62,248 nt of DNA from Pseudomonadota bacterium (GTDB lineage: Bacteria > Pseudomonadota > Gammaproteobacteria > Acidiferrobacterales > UBA6901): positions 1 to 62,248 of the forward strand of contig JAKASJ010000020.1 of the NCBI GenBank assembly GCA_021819085.1, in the 5' to 3' direction. Below are positions 36,862 through 48,337 of this stretch, one piece after another. Position 1 is the stretch's first letter. Each line of letters begins with the position of its first letter. The notes beneath the pieces were generated by a model, which was given only the letters and a program-made list of their open reading frames with translations, did not search any database and was not told the DNA's origin. The translations under genes and the position numbers were made by a program.

Positions 36862-37047
36862 CTAGAGCAGTTCGAGTTTTTCCTTGCCGCAGCGTATGCA
36901 GCGCAGCACGGTAACGAGCCTGCCGCGCTTGACGTCGAAGCGTCTTTCCGTCACGACTTGCCAGCGGTGAAAATTGCTGGCGCACAACGTCTTTCCGCGG
37001 TTCCTGGTGCGCACCGAGGGCTTCTTGAAGGCAAGGATTTTCGCCAT
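36862..37047 (-). CDS. Small protein with a possible zinc-binding site
   Basis: 61 residues, very basic, start MAKILAFKKP. Cys22, His27, Cys50 and Cys53 (in LCASNFHRW and CIRCGKEK) could bind one zinc ion. It resembles small conserved hypothetical proteins of gammaproteobacteria seen beside epimerase genes, from memory rather than search. It follows the epimerase gene on the same strand after 23 bases. Confidence 0.6.
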   Translation of the reverse strand: MAKILAFKKPSVRTRNRGKTLCASNFHRWQVVTERRFDVKRGRLVTVLRCIRCGKEKLELL

Positions 37048-37070
37048 GGCCGTCTTTCGTGGATGGTCGG

Positions 37071-38000
37071 TCAGCGTGCGTCGAGCACTGACCTCCAGGA
37101 ATCATGTTTTGGCTTCCAGCCAAGCTCATGGCGCGCACGCGTCGAGTCCACGGCTAGCGAATGACCCAGTGTGTCCAGCCATGCCGGATCGGTGCCTGCA
37201 CCGAACCATTTCCAGCCGGCCCTTGCCAACACCTCCACGAGCGGCCGTGGCAGCGGTAGCGGCAGCCAATGTGCATGGCGCTGCATGGTGCGCAATGACG
37301 CGCTGTCGGCGCATGCCAGATTGAAGGCCCCGCGCGCGTCACCGAACAGTGCCAGACACACCGCCTCGGCCACATCCTGTTCGTGCACGCACTGCACGAC
37401 CGGTTGCGGGTCCGGCAGGGCCGGGTAGAACGGATAACGCAGGAGCGCACGCAGGAAGGGTTGTGCCCGTGGACCCAGGATCATGTGGGGCCGCAGCCGC
37501 ACCACCCGCAGCTGCGGTTGGTCCTTCTCGAAACTATCCAACCAGCTCTCTACGGCTACCTTGTCCTCGGCGTAGGCGAAACCCGGCAGCGCCGCCCTGG
37601 GGTGGGATTCGGCGGCGCGCTTGAAGTGTGTCGGCAGGGCGTAGACCGCGGCGCTTGAAAGTTGTACGAAATGCCGGACGCCGCTTTGCGCAGCCAGCGT
37701 GAATACGTTCTGGCTGCCATGCACGTTTATGTCGCGTATCAGCGCCCTGTCGCGACGGTTGCTTCCCAGATCTCCTTGCATGACAACGAAGGCCAAGTGC
37801 ACGACAGCGTCGACCCCGGTCATGAGACGAACCAGCTGGGGTGACCGCACGTCAAGCAGCACTTCCGTATAACGCGACAGGAAGAGGCCGCTGTCTTGCC
37901 AGTCCACACCGATTATTTCGTCCACATTGCGGTCATCCAGCAACCGTGGAATCAGTACACGCGCGAGGTGTGATGCGCTGCCGGTGACGAGAATTCTCAT
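37071..38000 (-). CDS. NAD-dependent epimerase/dehydratase-family (extended SDR) protein
   Basis: 309 residues from ATG at 38000, giving MRILVTGSASHLARVLIPRLL, a variant of the GxxGxxG nucleotide-binding loop. The catalytic YxxxK is YAEDK (Tyr, Lys) around residue 140. Nearest relatives act on nucleotide sugars, but no LPS-sugar genes adjoin. It overlaps the luciferase-like gene by 4 bases (ATGA), so the two are likely co-expressed. Confidence 0.8.
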   Translation of the reverse strand: MRILVTGSASHLARVLIPRLLDDRNVDEIIGVDWQDSGLFLSRYTEVLLDVRSPQLVRLMTGVDAVVHLAFVVMQGDLGSNRRDRALIRDINVHGSQNVFTLAAQSGVRHFVQLSSAAVYALPTHFKRAAESHPRAALPGFAYAEDKVAVESWLDSFEKDQPQLRVVRLRPHMILGPRAQPFLRALLRYPFYPALPDPQPVVQCVHEQDVAEAVCLALFGDARGAFNLACADSASLRTMQRHAHWLPLPLPRPLVEVLARAGWKWFGAGTDPAWLDTLGHSLAVDSTRARHELGWKPKHDSWRSVLDAR

Positions 38001-39076
38001 TTTCTGAAATGTGGGATCAGGTATTTGGCGACAGTGCGCATGGATTCGACCGCTACGTCGGAAGGGCTGCCTCCGGCGCCGATGGCGCACAGGAGGTGAT
38101 CGACACCGCCCGCGCTGAACGGTTCCAGCTTCCGGATGCAGTGGTCGGGGTCTCCGGCGACGACCATGCCTGCAGCTTCAAGTACGGGAAGGCTGATGGT
38201 TTTCTCGAGAAGAAATTTTAGCCCCCCGACGCGGCGGTAGTACTCGTAACCTGAGTGCAGCTTCTCCAGAACAGATGCAGTGCGTCTGAGTAGCTCGCGG
38301 TAAAACCAGGTGATGTTGGACCCGGCAATGGCGCGCGCGCGTTGGCCGTCCTCCAGACAGAACAGTCCGAGCGTCATGCCAACCCGAGTGTTGATCCCTC
38401 CCATGGATGCGTCCCGGCCCTGCTGTTCACGCAGGGCCGTGCGATAGCGCTCAATGTCTGCCCTGACCATGAACCATGGCTTGAAAGGGCCGACCAGCGC
38501 ACCAACGCCGAGCTGTGCCGCGAGATCGAATGACTCCGGGCTCACCGCAGCCATCCACAGCGGCGGGTGCGGGTGCTGCACGACAGAAGGCACGATATCC
38601 AGCTCCTCCAGTTGGTAATGCTTTCCCGAGTGCGACAGCGAACCGCCACGAAAGTGCCCGCGCAGAATCGCGATGGACTCGGCAACACGCTCCCGGCTCT
38701 CGCCCATCGCGACGCCGAAGGCCGCATACTCGTCCGGCGAGAATCCACGCCCGAAACCAAATTCGATGCGCCCGCTGGAGAGAATGTCGAGAGTCGCGAG
38801 GCGCTCGGCGACATGGATGGGGTGATGATAAGGTAGCGGCACGATCGCGTGTCCCAGACGCAGGCGCGATGTTCGTTGCGACGCCGCTGCCAGAACAAGG
38901 TCCGGCGCACTCGAGTGGGAATAGCCGCGCATAAAGTGATGTTCCACGAACCATGCTGTGCGAAAGCCGCAGGATTCCGCGACGCACAGTTCTTCGAGCG
39001 TCTCGTGAAACATGCGAGCTTCGCTGCGCGCGCCCGGATCCGGAACTGCCAGCTCGTAAAAGAGGTCGAATTCCAT
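37997..39076 (-). CDS. Luciferase-like (LLM) flavin-dependent monooxygenase
   Basis: 359 residues from ATG at 39076 (MEFDLFYELAVPDPG). The bacterial-luciferase TIM-barrel pattern is clear: GFRTAWFVEHHFMRG, LRLGHAIVPLPYHHPIHVAE, LDILSSGRIEFGFGRG. It would use reduced FMN or F420-like flavin to oxidise an unknown substrate. No flavin reductase gene adjoins. Divergent from the mla operon and overlapping the epimerase gene. Confidence 0.82.
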   Translation of the reverse strand: MEFDLFYELAVPDPGARSEARMFHETLEELCVAESCGFRTAWFVEHHFMRGYSHSSAPDLVLAAASQRTSRLRLGHAIVPLPYHHPIHVAERLATLDILSSGRIEFGFGRGFSPDEYAAFGVAMGESRERVAESIAILRGHFRGGSLSHSGKHYQLEELDIVPSVVQHPHPPLWMAAVSPESFDLAAQLGVGALVGPFKPWFMVRADIERYRTALREQQGRDASMGGINTRVGMTLGLFCLEDGQRARAIAGSNITWFYRELLRRTASVLEKLHSGYEYYRRVGGLKFLLEKTISLPVLEAAGMVVAGDPDHCIRKLEPFSAGGVDHLLCAIGAGGSPSDVAVESMRTVAKYLIPHFRK

Positions 39077-39130
39077 GTCGATAGGATACCGCAATCGGGG
39101 TATTTCCCAACGACGCAATGCCGGTTTGTG

Positions 39131-39160
39131 CTGACAAGGCGCCGTCCGCGCGACTAGAAT
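39131..39160 (+). promoter_or_regulatory. Promoter of the mla operon
   Basis: CTGACA (39131-39136) and TAGAAT (39155-39160), each one mismatch from consensus, with an 18-base spacer. Transcription would begin near 39167, leaving a leader of about 80 bases before mlaF. This is the only strong sigma-70 type pair in the 170-bp divergent gap. Confidence 0.55.
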
Positions 39161-39246
39161 GGGTACCGCCGTGATCGACGGGCGCATACGGGATTCCCTC
39201 CGGCGACCCCTGTTATGGATTCTGAACAGCAACCGGAAGAAGGCGA

Positions 39247-40080
39247 TTGAGCACTACTCAAACCGACCCTGGCGCCAGCGGCGCGCTGGTAGAAATCCGC
39301 AATGTCCACTTTTCCCGTGGCGAACGTACCATCCTCAATGATCTTTCGATGACCATCGCGCGTGGCAAGGTCACCGCGATCATGGGCGGCAGCGGCTGCG
39401 GCAAGACCACGTTGCTGAATCTCATCGGTGGCCGGCTGCGACCCAGCAGCGGACAGGTGCTGGTGGATGGCATATCGGTCCCCGAACTGGGCACGCGCGA
39501 TCTTTTCGAGCTGCGCAAGCGCATGGGCATGCTGTTTCAGAACGGCGCTTTGCTCACCGACCTCGATGTTTTCGAGAATGTGGCCTTTCCGATTCGCGAG
39601 CACAAGCGTCTGCCTGAGCCGATTCTGCGCCACGTTGTCCTGATGAAACTCGAGACAGTGGGTTTGAGAGGAGCGCGCGAGCTCATGCCTGCGGAGCTGT
39701 CCGGCGGCATGGCGAGACGTGTGGCGCTGGCGCGCACAATATCCCTGGAGCCCATGCTGGTCATGTACGATGAACCGTTTACGGGCCTTGATCCGATTTC
39801 GAAAGGGGTGATTGCGAAGCTCATCCGCGAACTGAATACCGGACTCGGCATCACTTCGGTCCTGGTTTCCCACGACGTCGCGGATACCTGTGCAATCTCG
39901 GATTATGCCTACCTGATGGGCCAGGGACATATTATCGGGCAGGGCACACCGCAGGAGATCAGGCAGTCCGAGGCCGAAGAGGTGCGCCAGTTCATGGATG
40001 GACTGCCGGACGGTCCGGTGCCCTACAGATACCCGGCCCCGGACTACCTGAAGGACCTGCTGCAAGAGGGCCCGGCATGA
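39247..40080 (+). CDS. mlaF: Phospholipid ABC transporter ATP-binding protein MlaF
   Basis: 277 residues from a TTG start with AAGAAGG upstream. Walker [12 protein letters not shown], signature [16 protein letters not shown] and Walker [15 protein letters not shown] identify the ATPase. MlaFEDB in the inner membrane exchanges phospholipids with MlaC to keep outer-membrane asymmetry. The stop overlaps mlaE by 4 bases. Confidence 0.94.
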   Translation: MSTTQTDPGASGALVEIRNVHFSRGERTILNDLSMTIARGKVTAIMGGSGCGKTTLLNLIGGRLRPSSGQVLVDGISVPELGTRDLFELRKRMGMLFQNGALLTDLDVFENVAFPIREHKRLPEPILRHVVLMKLETVGLRGARELMPAELSGGMARRVALARTISLEPMLVMYDEPFTGLDPISKGVIAKLIRELNTGLGITSVLVSHDVADTCAISDYAYLMGQGHIIGQGTPQEIRQSEAEEVRQFMDGLPDGPVPYRYPAPDYLKDLLQEGPA

Positions 40081-40850
40081 ACTCGCTGCGCAGGCTCGGG
40101 CAATACGTGTTAGACAGCGTCGAGGGATTGGGCCGCGCCAGCCTGTTCTTTCTCGAGGTTGCTTCCGGTGCCCGGAAGCTGATAAGGCGTTTCGATCTCG
40201 TGGTGCAGCAGGTCTTCGCCGTGGGCGTGCTCACGCTGCTGATCATCCTTGTTTCGGGACTTTTCGTCGGCATGGTGCTGGGGTTGCAGGGCTACAATAC
40301 GCTTTCCAAATTCGGCGCTGCCGATTCACTCGGGCTGCTGGTGGCTCTGTCGCTGGTTCGGGAACTGGGCCCGGTGGTTACGGCGCTGCTTTTCGCAGGT
40401 CGCGCGGGCTCGGCGCTGACGGCCGAGATCGGCCTGATGAAGGCAACCGAGCAGCTGGCGGGCATGGAGATGATGGCGGTCAATCCGGTCGAGCGCGTGA
40501 TCGCACCGCGCTTGGTCGCAGGAATCATTTCCATGCCGCTGCTCGCGGCGCTGTTTTCCGCGATCGGTGTGCTCGGCGGGCAGCTCGTCGGTGTGGGTCT
40601 GCTGGGTGTGGATAGCGGTGCATTTTGGTCGCAGATGCAGAGTGGCGTCAGCTTTCATGAAGACGTGCTTAACGGCGTGATCAAGAGCGTGGTTTTCGGC
40701 GTGGTAGTGACCTGGATTGCGGTATTTCAGGGCTATGAGTCGGTGCCGACCTCCGAGGGCGTGAGTCGCGCAACCAATCGCACCGTTGTGTACTCGTCGC
40801 TGGCGGTACTGGCGCTGGATTTCGTCATGACAGCATTGATGTTCAAGTGA
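40077..40850 (+). CDS. mlaE: Phospholipid ABC transporter permease MlaE
   Basis: 257 residues. A first half with [20 protein letters not shown] and then [27 protein letters not shown], the MlaE signature, is followed by several membrane helices. It forms the transmembrane core around which six MlaD chains assemble. Overlaps mlaF by 4 bases; mlaD begins 8 bases downstream. Confidence 0.94.
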   Translation: MNSLRRLGQYVLDSVEGLGRASLFFLEVASGARKLIRRFDLVVQQVFAVGVLTLLIILVSGLFVGMVLGLQGYNTLSKFGAADSLGLLVALSLVRELGPVVTALLFAGRAGSALTAEIGLMKATEQLAGMEMMAVNPVERVIAPRLVAGIISMPLLAALFSAIGVLGGQLVGVGLLGVDSGAFWSQMQSGVSFHEDVLNGVIKSVVFGVVVTWIAVFQGYESVPTSEGVSRATNRTVVYSSLAVLALDFVMTALMFK

Positions 40851-40858
40851 GGAAGGGC

Positions 40859-41338
40859 ATGATACAACGACGGCAACTGGAGCTTTGGGTCGGAGTGTTC
40901 GTTGCGGCGGGATTGCTGGCGCTCGCGATGCTGGCATTCCGTGTCGGCAATCTGGCCGCCGGAGCGGTAACCAACGGCTACAGCGTTCAGGCCGAATTCA
41001 ATGATATCGGAGGCCTCAAGGTGAGGGCGCCCGTGACCCTTGCAGGCGTGCGCATTGGCCGTGTTTCGTCGATCAGCATAGATCCTTCAAACTACGAGGC
41101 GGTGGTGACGATGGAGCTGGACGGTCGCTACAACAACATTCCGGTGGATACCAGTGCATCAATCCTTACCGCCGGCCTGCTGGGAGAGCAGTACATTGGG
41201 CTCGATCCGGGTGGGTCGAGCCAGTACCTGAAGAATGGGGGCAGGATCCAGGTGACGCAGTCGGCGCTGGTGCTCGAGAAAATTATAAGTCAGTTTCTGT
41301 TCAATGTTGCATCCAAGCCCGGCGCGGAGAAGAAGTAG
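40859..41338 (+). CDS. mlaD: Phospholipid-binding MCE-domain protein MlaD
   Basis: 159 residues from ATG with GAGGAAGGG upstream; a GTG at 40847 overlaps the mlaE stop but lacks support. One N-terminal membrane anchor (LWVGVFVAAGLLALAMLAF) is followed by the MCE domain (FNDIGGLKVRAPVTLAGVRIGRV). Its hexamer makes the periplasmic pore of MlaFEDB. Confidence 0.93.
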   Translation: MIQRRQLELWVGVFVAAGLLALAMLAFRVGNLAAGAVTNGYSVQAEFNDIGGLKVRAPVTLAGVRIGRVSSISIDPSNYEAVVTMELDGRYNNIPVDTSASILTAGLLGEQYIGLDPGGSSQYLKNGGRIQVTQSALVLEKIISQFLFNVASKPGAEKK

Positions 41339-41374
41339 TTAAGTTCCAGTTCCACTAGCGTTTAGGAGCGCAGA

Positions 41375-41992
41375 ATGAAAAAGACAGCCATTTTTCTGAT
41401 AAGCCTGCTGATCCTCGGCACGCCTGCGGTGCGTGCTGCTGTGACACCCGAACAGCTCGTTCAACAGACCACCAACCAGATTCTGGAAACCATCAAGGCG
41501 CATCGAGAGGTGTACGCCAAGGACCATGACAAGCTGTACCAGCTTGCGGAAGAGAAGGTGCTGCCGTACTTCGATTTCGTGCGCATGTCCCAATGGGTGC
41601 TGGGGCGCAATTGGCGCACCGCCAGCGAAGAGCAGCGCACGCGCTTCGTCACTTTGTTCCGCGATCTGCTTGTGCGTACCTATTCGACCGCCCTGCTGCA
41701 GTACACCGATCAGAAGATTATTTATCTGCCTGTGAGCGCGGCGCCAGGATCTACACAGATGCTGGTCAGGACGGAGGTCCAGCAGTCCGGTGGTGCGCCC
41801 GATATCCCGATTTACTACAGCTTCTACAAGAACCGTAGCGGGGACTGGAAGGTCTACGACGTGAGCATCGACGGCGTAAGCCTCGTAACCAACTATCGCT
41901 CGGTCTATGCCGAAAAGATCCGGCGGGAGGGCATGAATGCGCTGCTCGATTCTCTGTCGGTGCGCGATGCGCAGTTGCGGAAGAAAAAGTGA
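41375..41992 (+). CDS. mlaC: Periplasmic phospholipid carrier MlaC
   Basis: 205 residues. Signal peptide (MKKTAIFLISLLILGTPAVRA) with cleavage probably after VRA. The MlaC/Ttg2 domain follows with VLPYFDFVRMSQWVLGRNW. It ferries phospholipid between MlaA-porin at the outer membrane and MlaFEDB. GGAGCGCAG precedes the ATG; mlaA is not in the window. Confidence 0.94.
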   Translation: MKKTAIFLISLLILGTPAVRAAVTPEQLVQQTTNQILETIKAHREVYAKDHDKLYQLAEEKVLPYFDFVRMSQWVLGRNWRTASEEQRTRFVTLFRDLLVRTYSTALLQYTDQKIIYLPVSAAPGSTQMLVRTEVQQSGGAPDIPIYYSFYKNRSGDWKVYDVSIDGVSLVTNYRSVYAEKIRREGMNALLDSLSVRDAQLRKKK

Positions 41993-42291
41993 GCCTTTCG
42001 GCTGGCAACTTGGGGGGCGTGCGGGCGATTTCCGGCCCCCTGGTCTTCGATTCCGTGCCGGAAGTCTATGCCGCCACCAAGGAGTGGTTTACAGGCAGCG
42101 GAGAGCTGGTTCTTGACCTGGCGGCGGTTACCCAGGTGGACAGTGCGGGCCTCGGGCTCGTGATCGAATGGCTGCGTCTGGCGCGCGCCTCCGGTCGTGC
42201 ACTCAAGTTCGTCAACATGCCGGCCCAGATGCAGGTCCTGGTCAGCGTCAATGGCCTTCAGGATATACTTTTCAAGGCGACGGCGACCTAG
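41989..42291 (+). CDS. mlaB: STAS-domain protein MlaB
   Basis: 100 residues from a GTG start overlapping the mlaC stop. STAS hallmark VTQVDSAGLGLVIEWLRLAR around residues 45-65, with the conserved D-S-A-G. MlaB binds MlaF and is needed for activity. The operon ends here with a hairpin region immediately downstream. Confidence 0.92.
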   Translation: MSLSAGNLGGVRAISGPLVFDSVPEVYAATKEWFTGSGELVLDLAAVTQVDSAGLGLVIEWLRLARASGRALKFVNMPAQMQVLVSVNGLQDILFKATAT

Positions 42292-42336
42292 CGGCAGGGT
42301 GCGACCTGCCGTCCGGGGCCCATCCGCCCTTTTTTT
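42292..42336 (+). terminator. Probable terminator after mlaB
   Basis: A perfect 7-bp stem CGGCAGG/CCTGCCG (42292-42311) begins right after the mlaB stop. A second stem GGGGC/GCCCT (42315-42330) is followed by seven T (42330-42336). The second element is a weak intrinsic terminator; together they could end the mla transcript. Confidence 0.5.
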
Positions 42337-42402
42337 GCGGGCGGTGGCAGCGTATTCTGTTGAGCTTGAATCATTCTAATCAGGACCGGATATAGACAGC
42401 CT

Positions 42403-42633
42403 GTGACGCAGCCTGAAGATATTAAGCGATTGATCGAAGCGGGAATACCCGGAGCGGAAGCGCGGGTTACGGGCGATGGCCGGCACTTCGAGGCCGTGGT
42501 TGTTTGCGGCGCGTTCGCTGGCCAGAGTATCGTCGCTCAGCACCAAATGGTCTATCAGGCCCTGGGCGAGAAGATGCGGGCGGAGATCCACGCGCTGTCG
42601 ATACGGACCCTTGCGTCCGATGTGCAACGCTAG
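42403..42633 (+). CDS. ibaG: BolA-like protein (IbaG/YrbA type)
   Basis: 76 residues from GTG. BolA/IbaG fold with TGDGRHFEAVVVCGAFAGQSIVAQHQMVYQALGEKM; the family His residues that bind iron-sulfur clusters with monothiol glutaredoxins are in GRHFEA and AQHQMVY. In E. coli ibaG lies between mlaB and murA as here. The next gene, grxD, is the expected Fe-S partner. Confidence 0.88.
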   Translation: MTQPEDIKRLIEAGIPGAEARVTGDGRHFEAVVVCGAFAGQSIVAQHQMVYQALGEKMRAEIHALSIRTLASDVQR

Positions 42634-42672
42634 GCTGCGCATTGGACCGAAACCTAAAGAGGTGAACCAAAG

Positions 42673-42987
42673 ATGAATGTGCAGGACAGGATCAAACAGC
42701 AGATTTCAGAGAACAGTATTGTTCTTTACATGAAGGGCAGCCCGCAGTTCCCGCAGTGCGGCTTCTCCGGGAAGTCGGTGCAGCTGCTGCAGGCATGCGG
42801 GGCCAAGTTTGCGAGCGTCGACATCCTAGCCGATCCCGAAATACGGGAGGGCATCAAGCAGTTTTCCAACTGGCCGACCATCCCCCAGCTTTACATAAAG
42901 GGCCAGTTTATCGGGGGTTGTGATATCATGACGGAACTATATCAGAACGGTGAGCTGCAGAAGCTTATCGCCGGGGCGCAGCATTAA
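42673..42987 (+). CDS. grxD: Monothiol glutaredoxin, Grx4 type
   Basis: 104 residues. The monothiol active site is CGFS in PQCGFSGKS, and the GSH-binding WPTIPQLYIKGQFIGGCDI is intact. Grx4 with BolA-like proteins makes a [2Fe-2S] heterodimer. A strong terminator follows at 43033. Confidence 0.93.
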   Translation: MNVQDRIKQQISENSIVLYMKGSPQFPQCGFSGKSVQLLQACGAKFASVDILADPEIREGIKQFSNWPTIPQLYIKGQFIGGCDIMTELYQNGELQKLIAGAQH

Positions 42988-43020
42988 TTCCGGCTCGGCC
43001 GGTCGCTGCCGCAGCGGTGA

Positions 43021-44451
<1,431 letters not shown>

Positions 44452-44454
44452 TGC

Positions 44455-45099
44455 ATGTTGCCGCTCACCATTGCATTGTCGAAGGGCAGGATTCTCGAGG
44501 AGGTGTTGCCGCTGCTGGCGCGCGCCGGCATTGAACCGGCCGAAAATCCGCTGGAAAGTCGCAAGCTTGTTATTGCAACGAGTTTGCCGGACGTGAATCT
44601 TGTGATCATCCGGGCCGCAGATGTGCCGACCTATGTGCAGTACGGTGCGGCCGACCTCGGAGTTGCAGGCAAAGACGTTCTCATGGAATACGGCGGCGAT
44701 GGACTCTATGAATTGCTGGATCTGAAAATAGCAGCCTGTCGTCTGATGGTGGCAGAACCCGCACGTCTCGCCGAGCGCGATGACCCCCGCCAGTGGACGC
44801 GGTTACGCATAGCGACCAAGTATCCCATGACTACGCGCCGGCACTTCGCGGACAAAGGCATACAGACCGACATTATCAAACTCTACGGGTCCATGGAACT
44901 CGCGCCGCTGGTGGGTCTGTGTGACCGGATCGTGGACCTGGTCGGCACCGGCAAGACTCTGCGCGCCAACGGATTGGTAGAGGTCGAGCACATTGCCAAC
45001 ATCAGCGCCTGGCTGGTGGCGAACAAGGCATCAATGAAGATGAAACATGCGCCGCTAAAGGGACTGGTGCAGCGTCTTGGCCAGGCCGCAGGCGGCTGA
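44455..45099 (+). CDS. hisG: ATP phosphoribosyltransferase, short-form catalytic subunit HisG
   Basis: 214 residues, the short HisG_S form without the C-terminal ACT-like regulatory domain. Motifs [18 protein letters not shown] and [18 protein letters not shown] (PRPP loop). Such enzymes need the HisRS-like HisZ as regulatory subunit; hisZ is not in the window. First step of histidine synthesis, with histidine feedback expected through HisZ. Confidence 0.94.
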   Translation: MLPLTIALSKGRILEEVLPLLARAGIEPAENPLESRKLVIATSLPDVNLVIIRAADVPTYVQYGAADLGVAGKDVLMEYGGDGLYELLDLKIAACRLMVAEPARLAERDDPRQWTRLRIATKYPMTTRRHFADKGIQTDIIKLYGSMELAPLVGLCDRIVDLVGTGKTLRANGLVEVEHIANISAWLVANKASMKMKHAPLKGLVQRLGQAAGG

Positions 45100-45108
45100 G
45101 AAACGGCC

Positions 45109-46419
45109 ATGATCAGGATTAGACAGCTCAGCACCATCACCGGCGATTTCCCGCAGGCATTGGACCGCTTGTTGAACCATATTGAGGAGACGGACCTTGG
45201 CATAGAAGAGCGCGTACGCGAGATCATCGCCGCCGTGCGCGCGCGCGGCGATGAGGCGCTGCTGGAATATACGGGCAAATTCGACCGCTTCACCCCCGCT
45301 TCGGTGGAGATGCTCGAAGTACCAGCGTCGCGATTGCACCAGGCCGCGGAGGAGGTGTCAACGACGCAGCGTGCTGCCCTGGAAGTGTCCGCCGAACGTA
45401 TCTGGCGCTATCACGAGCGTCAGCGTCTGGAATCATGGAGTTACACTGAAGCCGACGGCACACGCCTCGGTCAGCAGGTTACGGCACTCGATCGTGTCGG
45501 ACTCTACGTGCCGGGAGGCAAGGCGGCATACCCATCGTCGGTTCTCATGAACGCCATACCGGCGAAGGTCGCTGGAGTGCGTGAACTTGTCATGGTGGTT
45601 CCGACTCCCGACGGCCGGGTAAACGAGCTGGTTTTTGCCGCCGCACATATTGCGGGTATCAATCGCGTGTTTTGCGTGGGCGGGGCACAGGCGGTAGCGG
45701 CGCTCGCCTATGGCACGCAAACCGTTCCGCGCGTCGACAAGATCGTGGGGCCAGGCAATGTGTACGTGGCGACAGCCAAGCGCTTGGTCTTCGGTCAGGT
45801 GGACATCGATATGGTCGCTGGTCCGTCCGAAATTGCCGTCATATGCGATGGCGCCACCGATCCTGCCTGGGTCGCAATGGATCTGTTCTCCCAGGCTGAA
45901 CACGACGAGCACGCACAGGCAATCCTGATCAGTCCGCGCGAGGATTTTCTGCGCGCTGTGCTTGCGCAGATTGAAAGTCTCCTGCCCGGCATGGAGCGTG
46001 CCGACATCATCCGCGCTTCCCTCGAAGGCCGCGGCGCGCTGATTCTGGTACGTGACCTGGACGAGGCAGTGGACATCGTCAACCGCATTGCGCCCGAACA
46101 TCTTGAGCTGTCGGTCGAAGATCCGGATCGTCTTGCGGCGCGAGTGCGGCATGCGGGCGCCATCTTCCTCGGACGCTATACCGCGGAAGCCCTCGGCGAC
46201 TACTGTGCCGGGCCGAATCACGTGCTGCCTACTTCCGGGACTGCCCGTTTCAGTTCGCCGCTCGGGGTATACGATTTTCAGAAGCGCACCAGCCTGATCT
46301 ACTGCTCGGAGAAAGGAGCGTCTGATCTCGGCGCGACGGCATCGGTCCTGGCGCGCGGCGAGGGCCTTGCCGCACACGCCTGCTCTGCCGAATTCCGCAT
46401 GAAGGGCGGCGGCAAGTAA
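45109..46419 (+). CDS. hisD: Histidinol dehydrogenase
   Basis: 436 residues. Motifs [35 protein letters not shown] and [11 protein letters not shown] are diagnostic. Zinc enzyme that makes the last two oxidations to histidine. Starts 9 bases after hisG; hisC follows after 68 bases. Confidence 0.95.
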   Translation: MIRIRQLSTITGDFPQALDRLLNHIEETDLGIEERVREIIAAVRARGDEALLEYTGKFDRFTPASVEMLEVPASRLHQAAEEVSTTQRAALEVSAERIWRYHERQRLESWSYTEADGTRLGQQVTALDRVGLYVPGGKAAYPSSVLMNAIPAKVAGVRELVMVVPTPDGRVNELVFAAAHIAGINRVFCVGGAQAVAALAYGTQTVPRVDKIVGPGNVYVATAKRLVFGQVDIDMVAGPSEIAVICDGATDPAWVAMDLFSQAEHDEHAQAILISPREDFLRAVLAQIESLLPGMERADIIRASLEGRGALILVRDLDEAVDIVNRIAPEHLELSVEDPDRLAARVRHAGAIFLGRYTAEALGDYCAGPNHVLPTSGTARFSSPLGVYDFQKRTSLIYCSEKGASDLGATASVLARGEGLAAHACSAEFRMKGGGK

Positions 46420-46487
46420 GGCATGACGCAAGGAATCCGCAACCTGCCTTGCTCGCGGAAATCAGCGCGCCGCGCACACGTTGCACC

Positions 46488-47576
46488 ATGAGCACTGTCG
46501 CTGACAAGGTCAGGCGCCTGATGCGGCCGGAGATCCTGGCGCTGAGCGCCTACCATGTCGCCGATGCCGCTGGCCTGGTCAAGCTCGATGCCATGGAGAA
46601 TCCCTACGTCTGGCCGGAGCCCCTGAAGCGCCAGTGGCTCGAATGTCTGCATGACGTAGCGATAAACCGCTATCCCGATCCCGCATCGCGCGCGTTGCGG
46701 GAACGACTCAGGGAATCACTCGGCCTGCCTGCCGGGTTCGAGCTGCTTCTCGGCAATGGCTCGGATGAACTCATCCAGCTGATCCTCCTGGGTGTCGCCC
46801 ATGCGGGCGCTTCCGTCGTGGCACCGGTTCCTACCTTCGTGATGTACGAGATGATCGCGAAATTTGTCGGAATGGAGTTTGTGGGGGTGCCACTGGCAAA
46901 GGACTTTGCGCTCGATCTGCAGGCAATGCAGGCCGCCATCCGTACCCACCAGCCGGCAGTGGTGTTTTTGGCCTACCCCAACAATCCGACCGGCAACCTG
47001 TTCGATGCCTCCGCCATGGACGCCATACTCCGAGATGCGCCGGGGCTGGTTGTGGTGGATGAGGCCTATCACGCCTTCGCACTTTGCAGCTTCATGGACC
47101 AGCTCCGGCGACATGACAATCTCCTCGTGCTGCGTACCCTGTCAAAGCAGGGCCTGGCCGGCCTGCGCCTGGGAGTGCTTGCAGGCGATGCGGCGTGGCT
47201 CGCGGAATTCGATAAGCTGCGTCTTCCGTACAACATCAATGTCCTGACCCAGGCGAGCGCCGAGTTCGCGCTCGCGCACGCGCAGGTATTGGATGCCCAA
47301 ACGGCCCAGATACGTGCCGACCGGGAATGGCTTTACGACCAGCTCGGACGCCTGCCGGGGGTACATGTCTGGCCGAGTGCGGCAAACTTTCTGCTGTTCC
47401 GTACGGCCAGACCGGCAAATGCCGTTTTCGCCGAACTGCGCCAGCGTGGTGTTCTCATCAAGAACCTGGCAGGCGCCGGGGGTGCGCTCGATGGATGCCT
47501 GCGGGTCACGATCGGTACCCCGCAGGAGAACACGCTTTTCCTGGATGCGCTGGCGCAGGCTCTGGAGTCTTCTTGA
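46488..47576 (+). CDS. hisC: Histidinol-phosphate aminotransferase
   Basis: 362 residues from MSTVADKVRRLMRPEILALS. The PLP lysine lies in RTLSKQGLAGLRLG and the anchoring PNNPTGN is present. Transaminates imidazole-acetol phosphate in histidine synthesis. ATG 46488 was chosen over the upstream ATG 46449 by family start. Confidence 0.93.
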   Translation: MSTVADKVRRLMRPEILALSAYHVADAAGLVKLDAMENPYVWPEPLKRQWLECLHDVAINRYPDPASRALRERLRESLGLPAGFELLLGNGSDELIQLILLGVAHAGASVVAPVPTFVMYEMIAKFVGMEFVGVPLAKDFALDLQAMQAAIRTHQPAVVFLAYPNNPTGNLFDASAMDAILRDAPGLVVVDEAYHAFALCSFMDQLRRHDNLLVLRTLSKQGLAGLRLGVLAGDAAWLAEFDKLRLPYNINVLTQASAEFALAHAQVLDAQTAQIRADREWLYDQLGRLPGVHVWPSAANFLLFRTARPANAVFAELRQRGVLIKNLAGAGGALDGCLRVTIGTPQENTLFLDALAQALESS

Positions 47577-47622
47577 CCGATTCTTCTGCCCGGGGTGGTT
47601 TATTTGTTAACATGACGGTTCG

Positions 47623-48240
47623 ATGAATCGAACCGGGAGCATGGCCGTGGCCGAACGCATTGCCCAGGTGGCACGCGATACCCAGGAAACGCAAATCGCC
47701 GTCAAGTTGGACCTCGACGGCCGTGGCGCGGCAGAGCTCGATACCGGATTGCCGTTTCTCGAGCACATGCTTGATCAGGTGGCGCGGCACGGCCTTATCG
47801 ATCTGACAGTACGTGCCCGTGGTGATCTGCAGATCGACGCGCACCATACGGTCGAGGACATCGGCATCACGTTCGGACAGGCGCTTGCTCGTGCCGTTGG
47901 CGACAAAAAGGGGTTGCGCCGCTATGGCCATGCCTATGTGCCCCTGGACGAGGCGCTGAGCCGCGTGGTTATCGACCTGTCGGGCAGGCCGGGGCTTTCG
48001 TATCGCGTGGATTTTCCGCGGGCCCGCATTTATGAATTTGACGTGGATCTGATCCGCGAGTTTTTCCAGGGGTTCTGCAACCACGCGATGGTGACACTAC
48101 ACATCGATGCGTTGCATGGCGAGAATGCCCACCACATGGCCGAAACGATTTTCAAGGCTTTCGGCCGCGCGCTGCGCATGGCGCTGGAGATCGATCCGCG
48201 CATGGCCGGGGTTGTACCCTCGACCAAGGGCACTCTGTAG
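47623..48240 (+). CDS. hisB: Imidazoleglycerol-phosphate dehydratase (monofunctional HisB)
   Basis: 205 residues. No histidinol-phosphatase domain, unlike E. coli. Metal-binding motifs [26 protein letters not shown] and [15 protein letters not shown] with a later ENAHHMAET coordinate two Mn ions. ATG 47623 or 47641 are both possible starts. Confidence 0.94.
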   Translation: MNRTGSMAVAERIAQVARDTQETQIAVKLDLDGRGAAELDTGLPFLEHMLDQVARHGLIDLTVRARGDLQIDAHHTVEDIGITFGQALARAVGDKKGLRRYGHAYVPLDEALSRVVIDLSGRPGLSYRVDFPRARIYEFDVDLIREFFQGFCNHAMVTLHIDALHGENAHHMAETIFKAFGRALRMALEIDPRMAGVVPSTKGTL

Positions 48241-48337
48241 CCATGACGTACGGAGTCGATGCCGGCTGCAACCGCGGCAGGCGGAGGCGGGCACACCCCG
48301 CCGGCCCGGGTGTGGATCCAGTATTTCGCGAGTGGCC

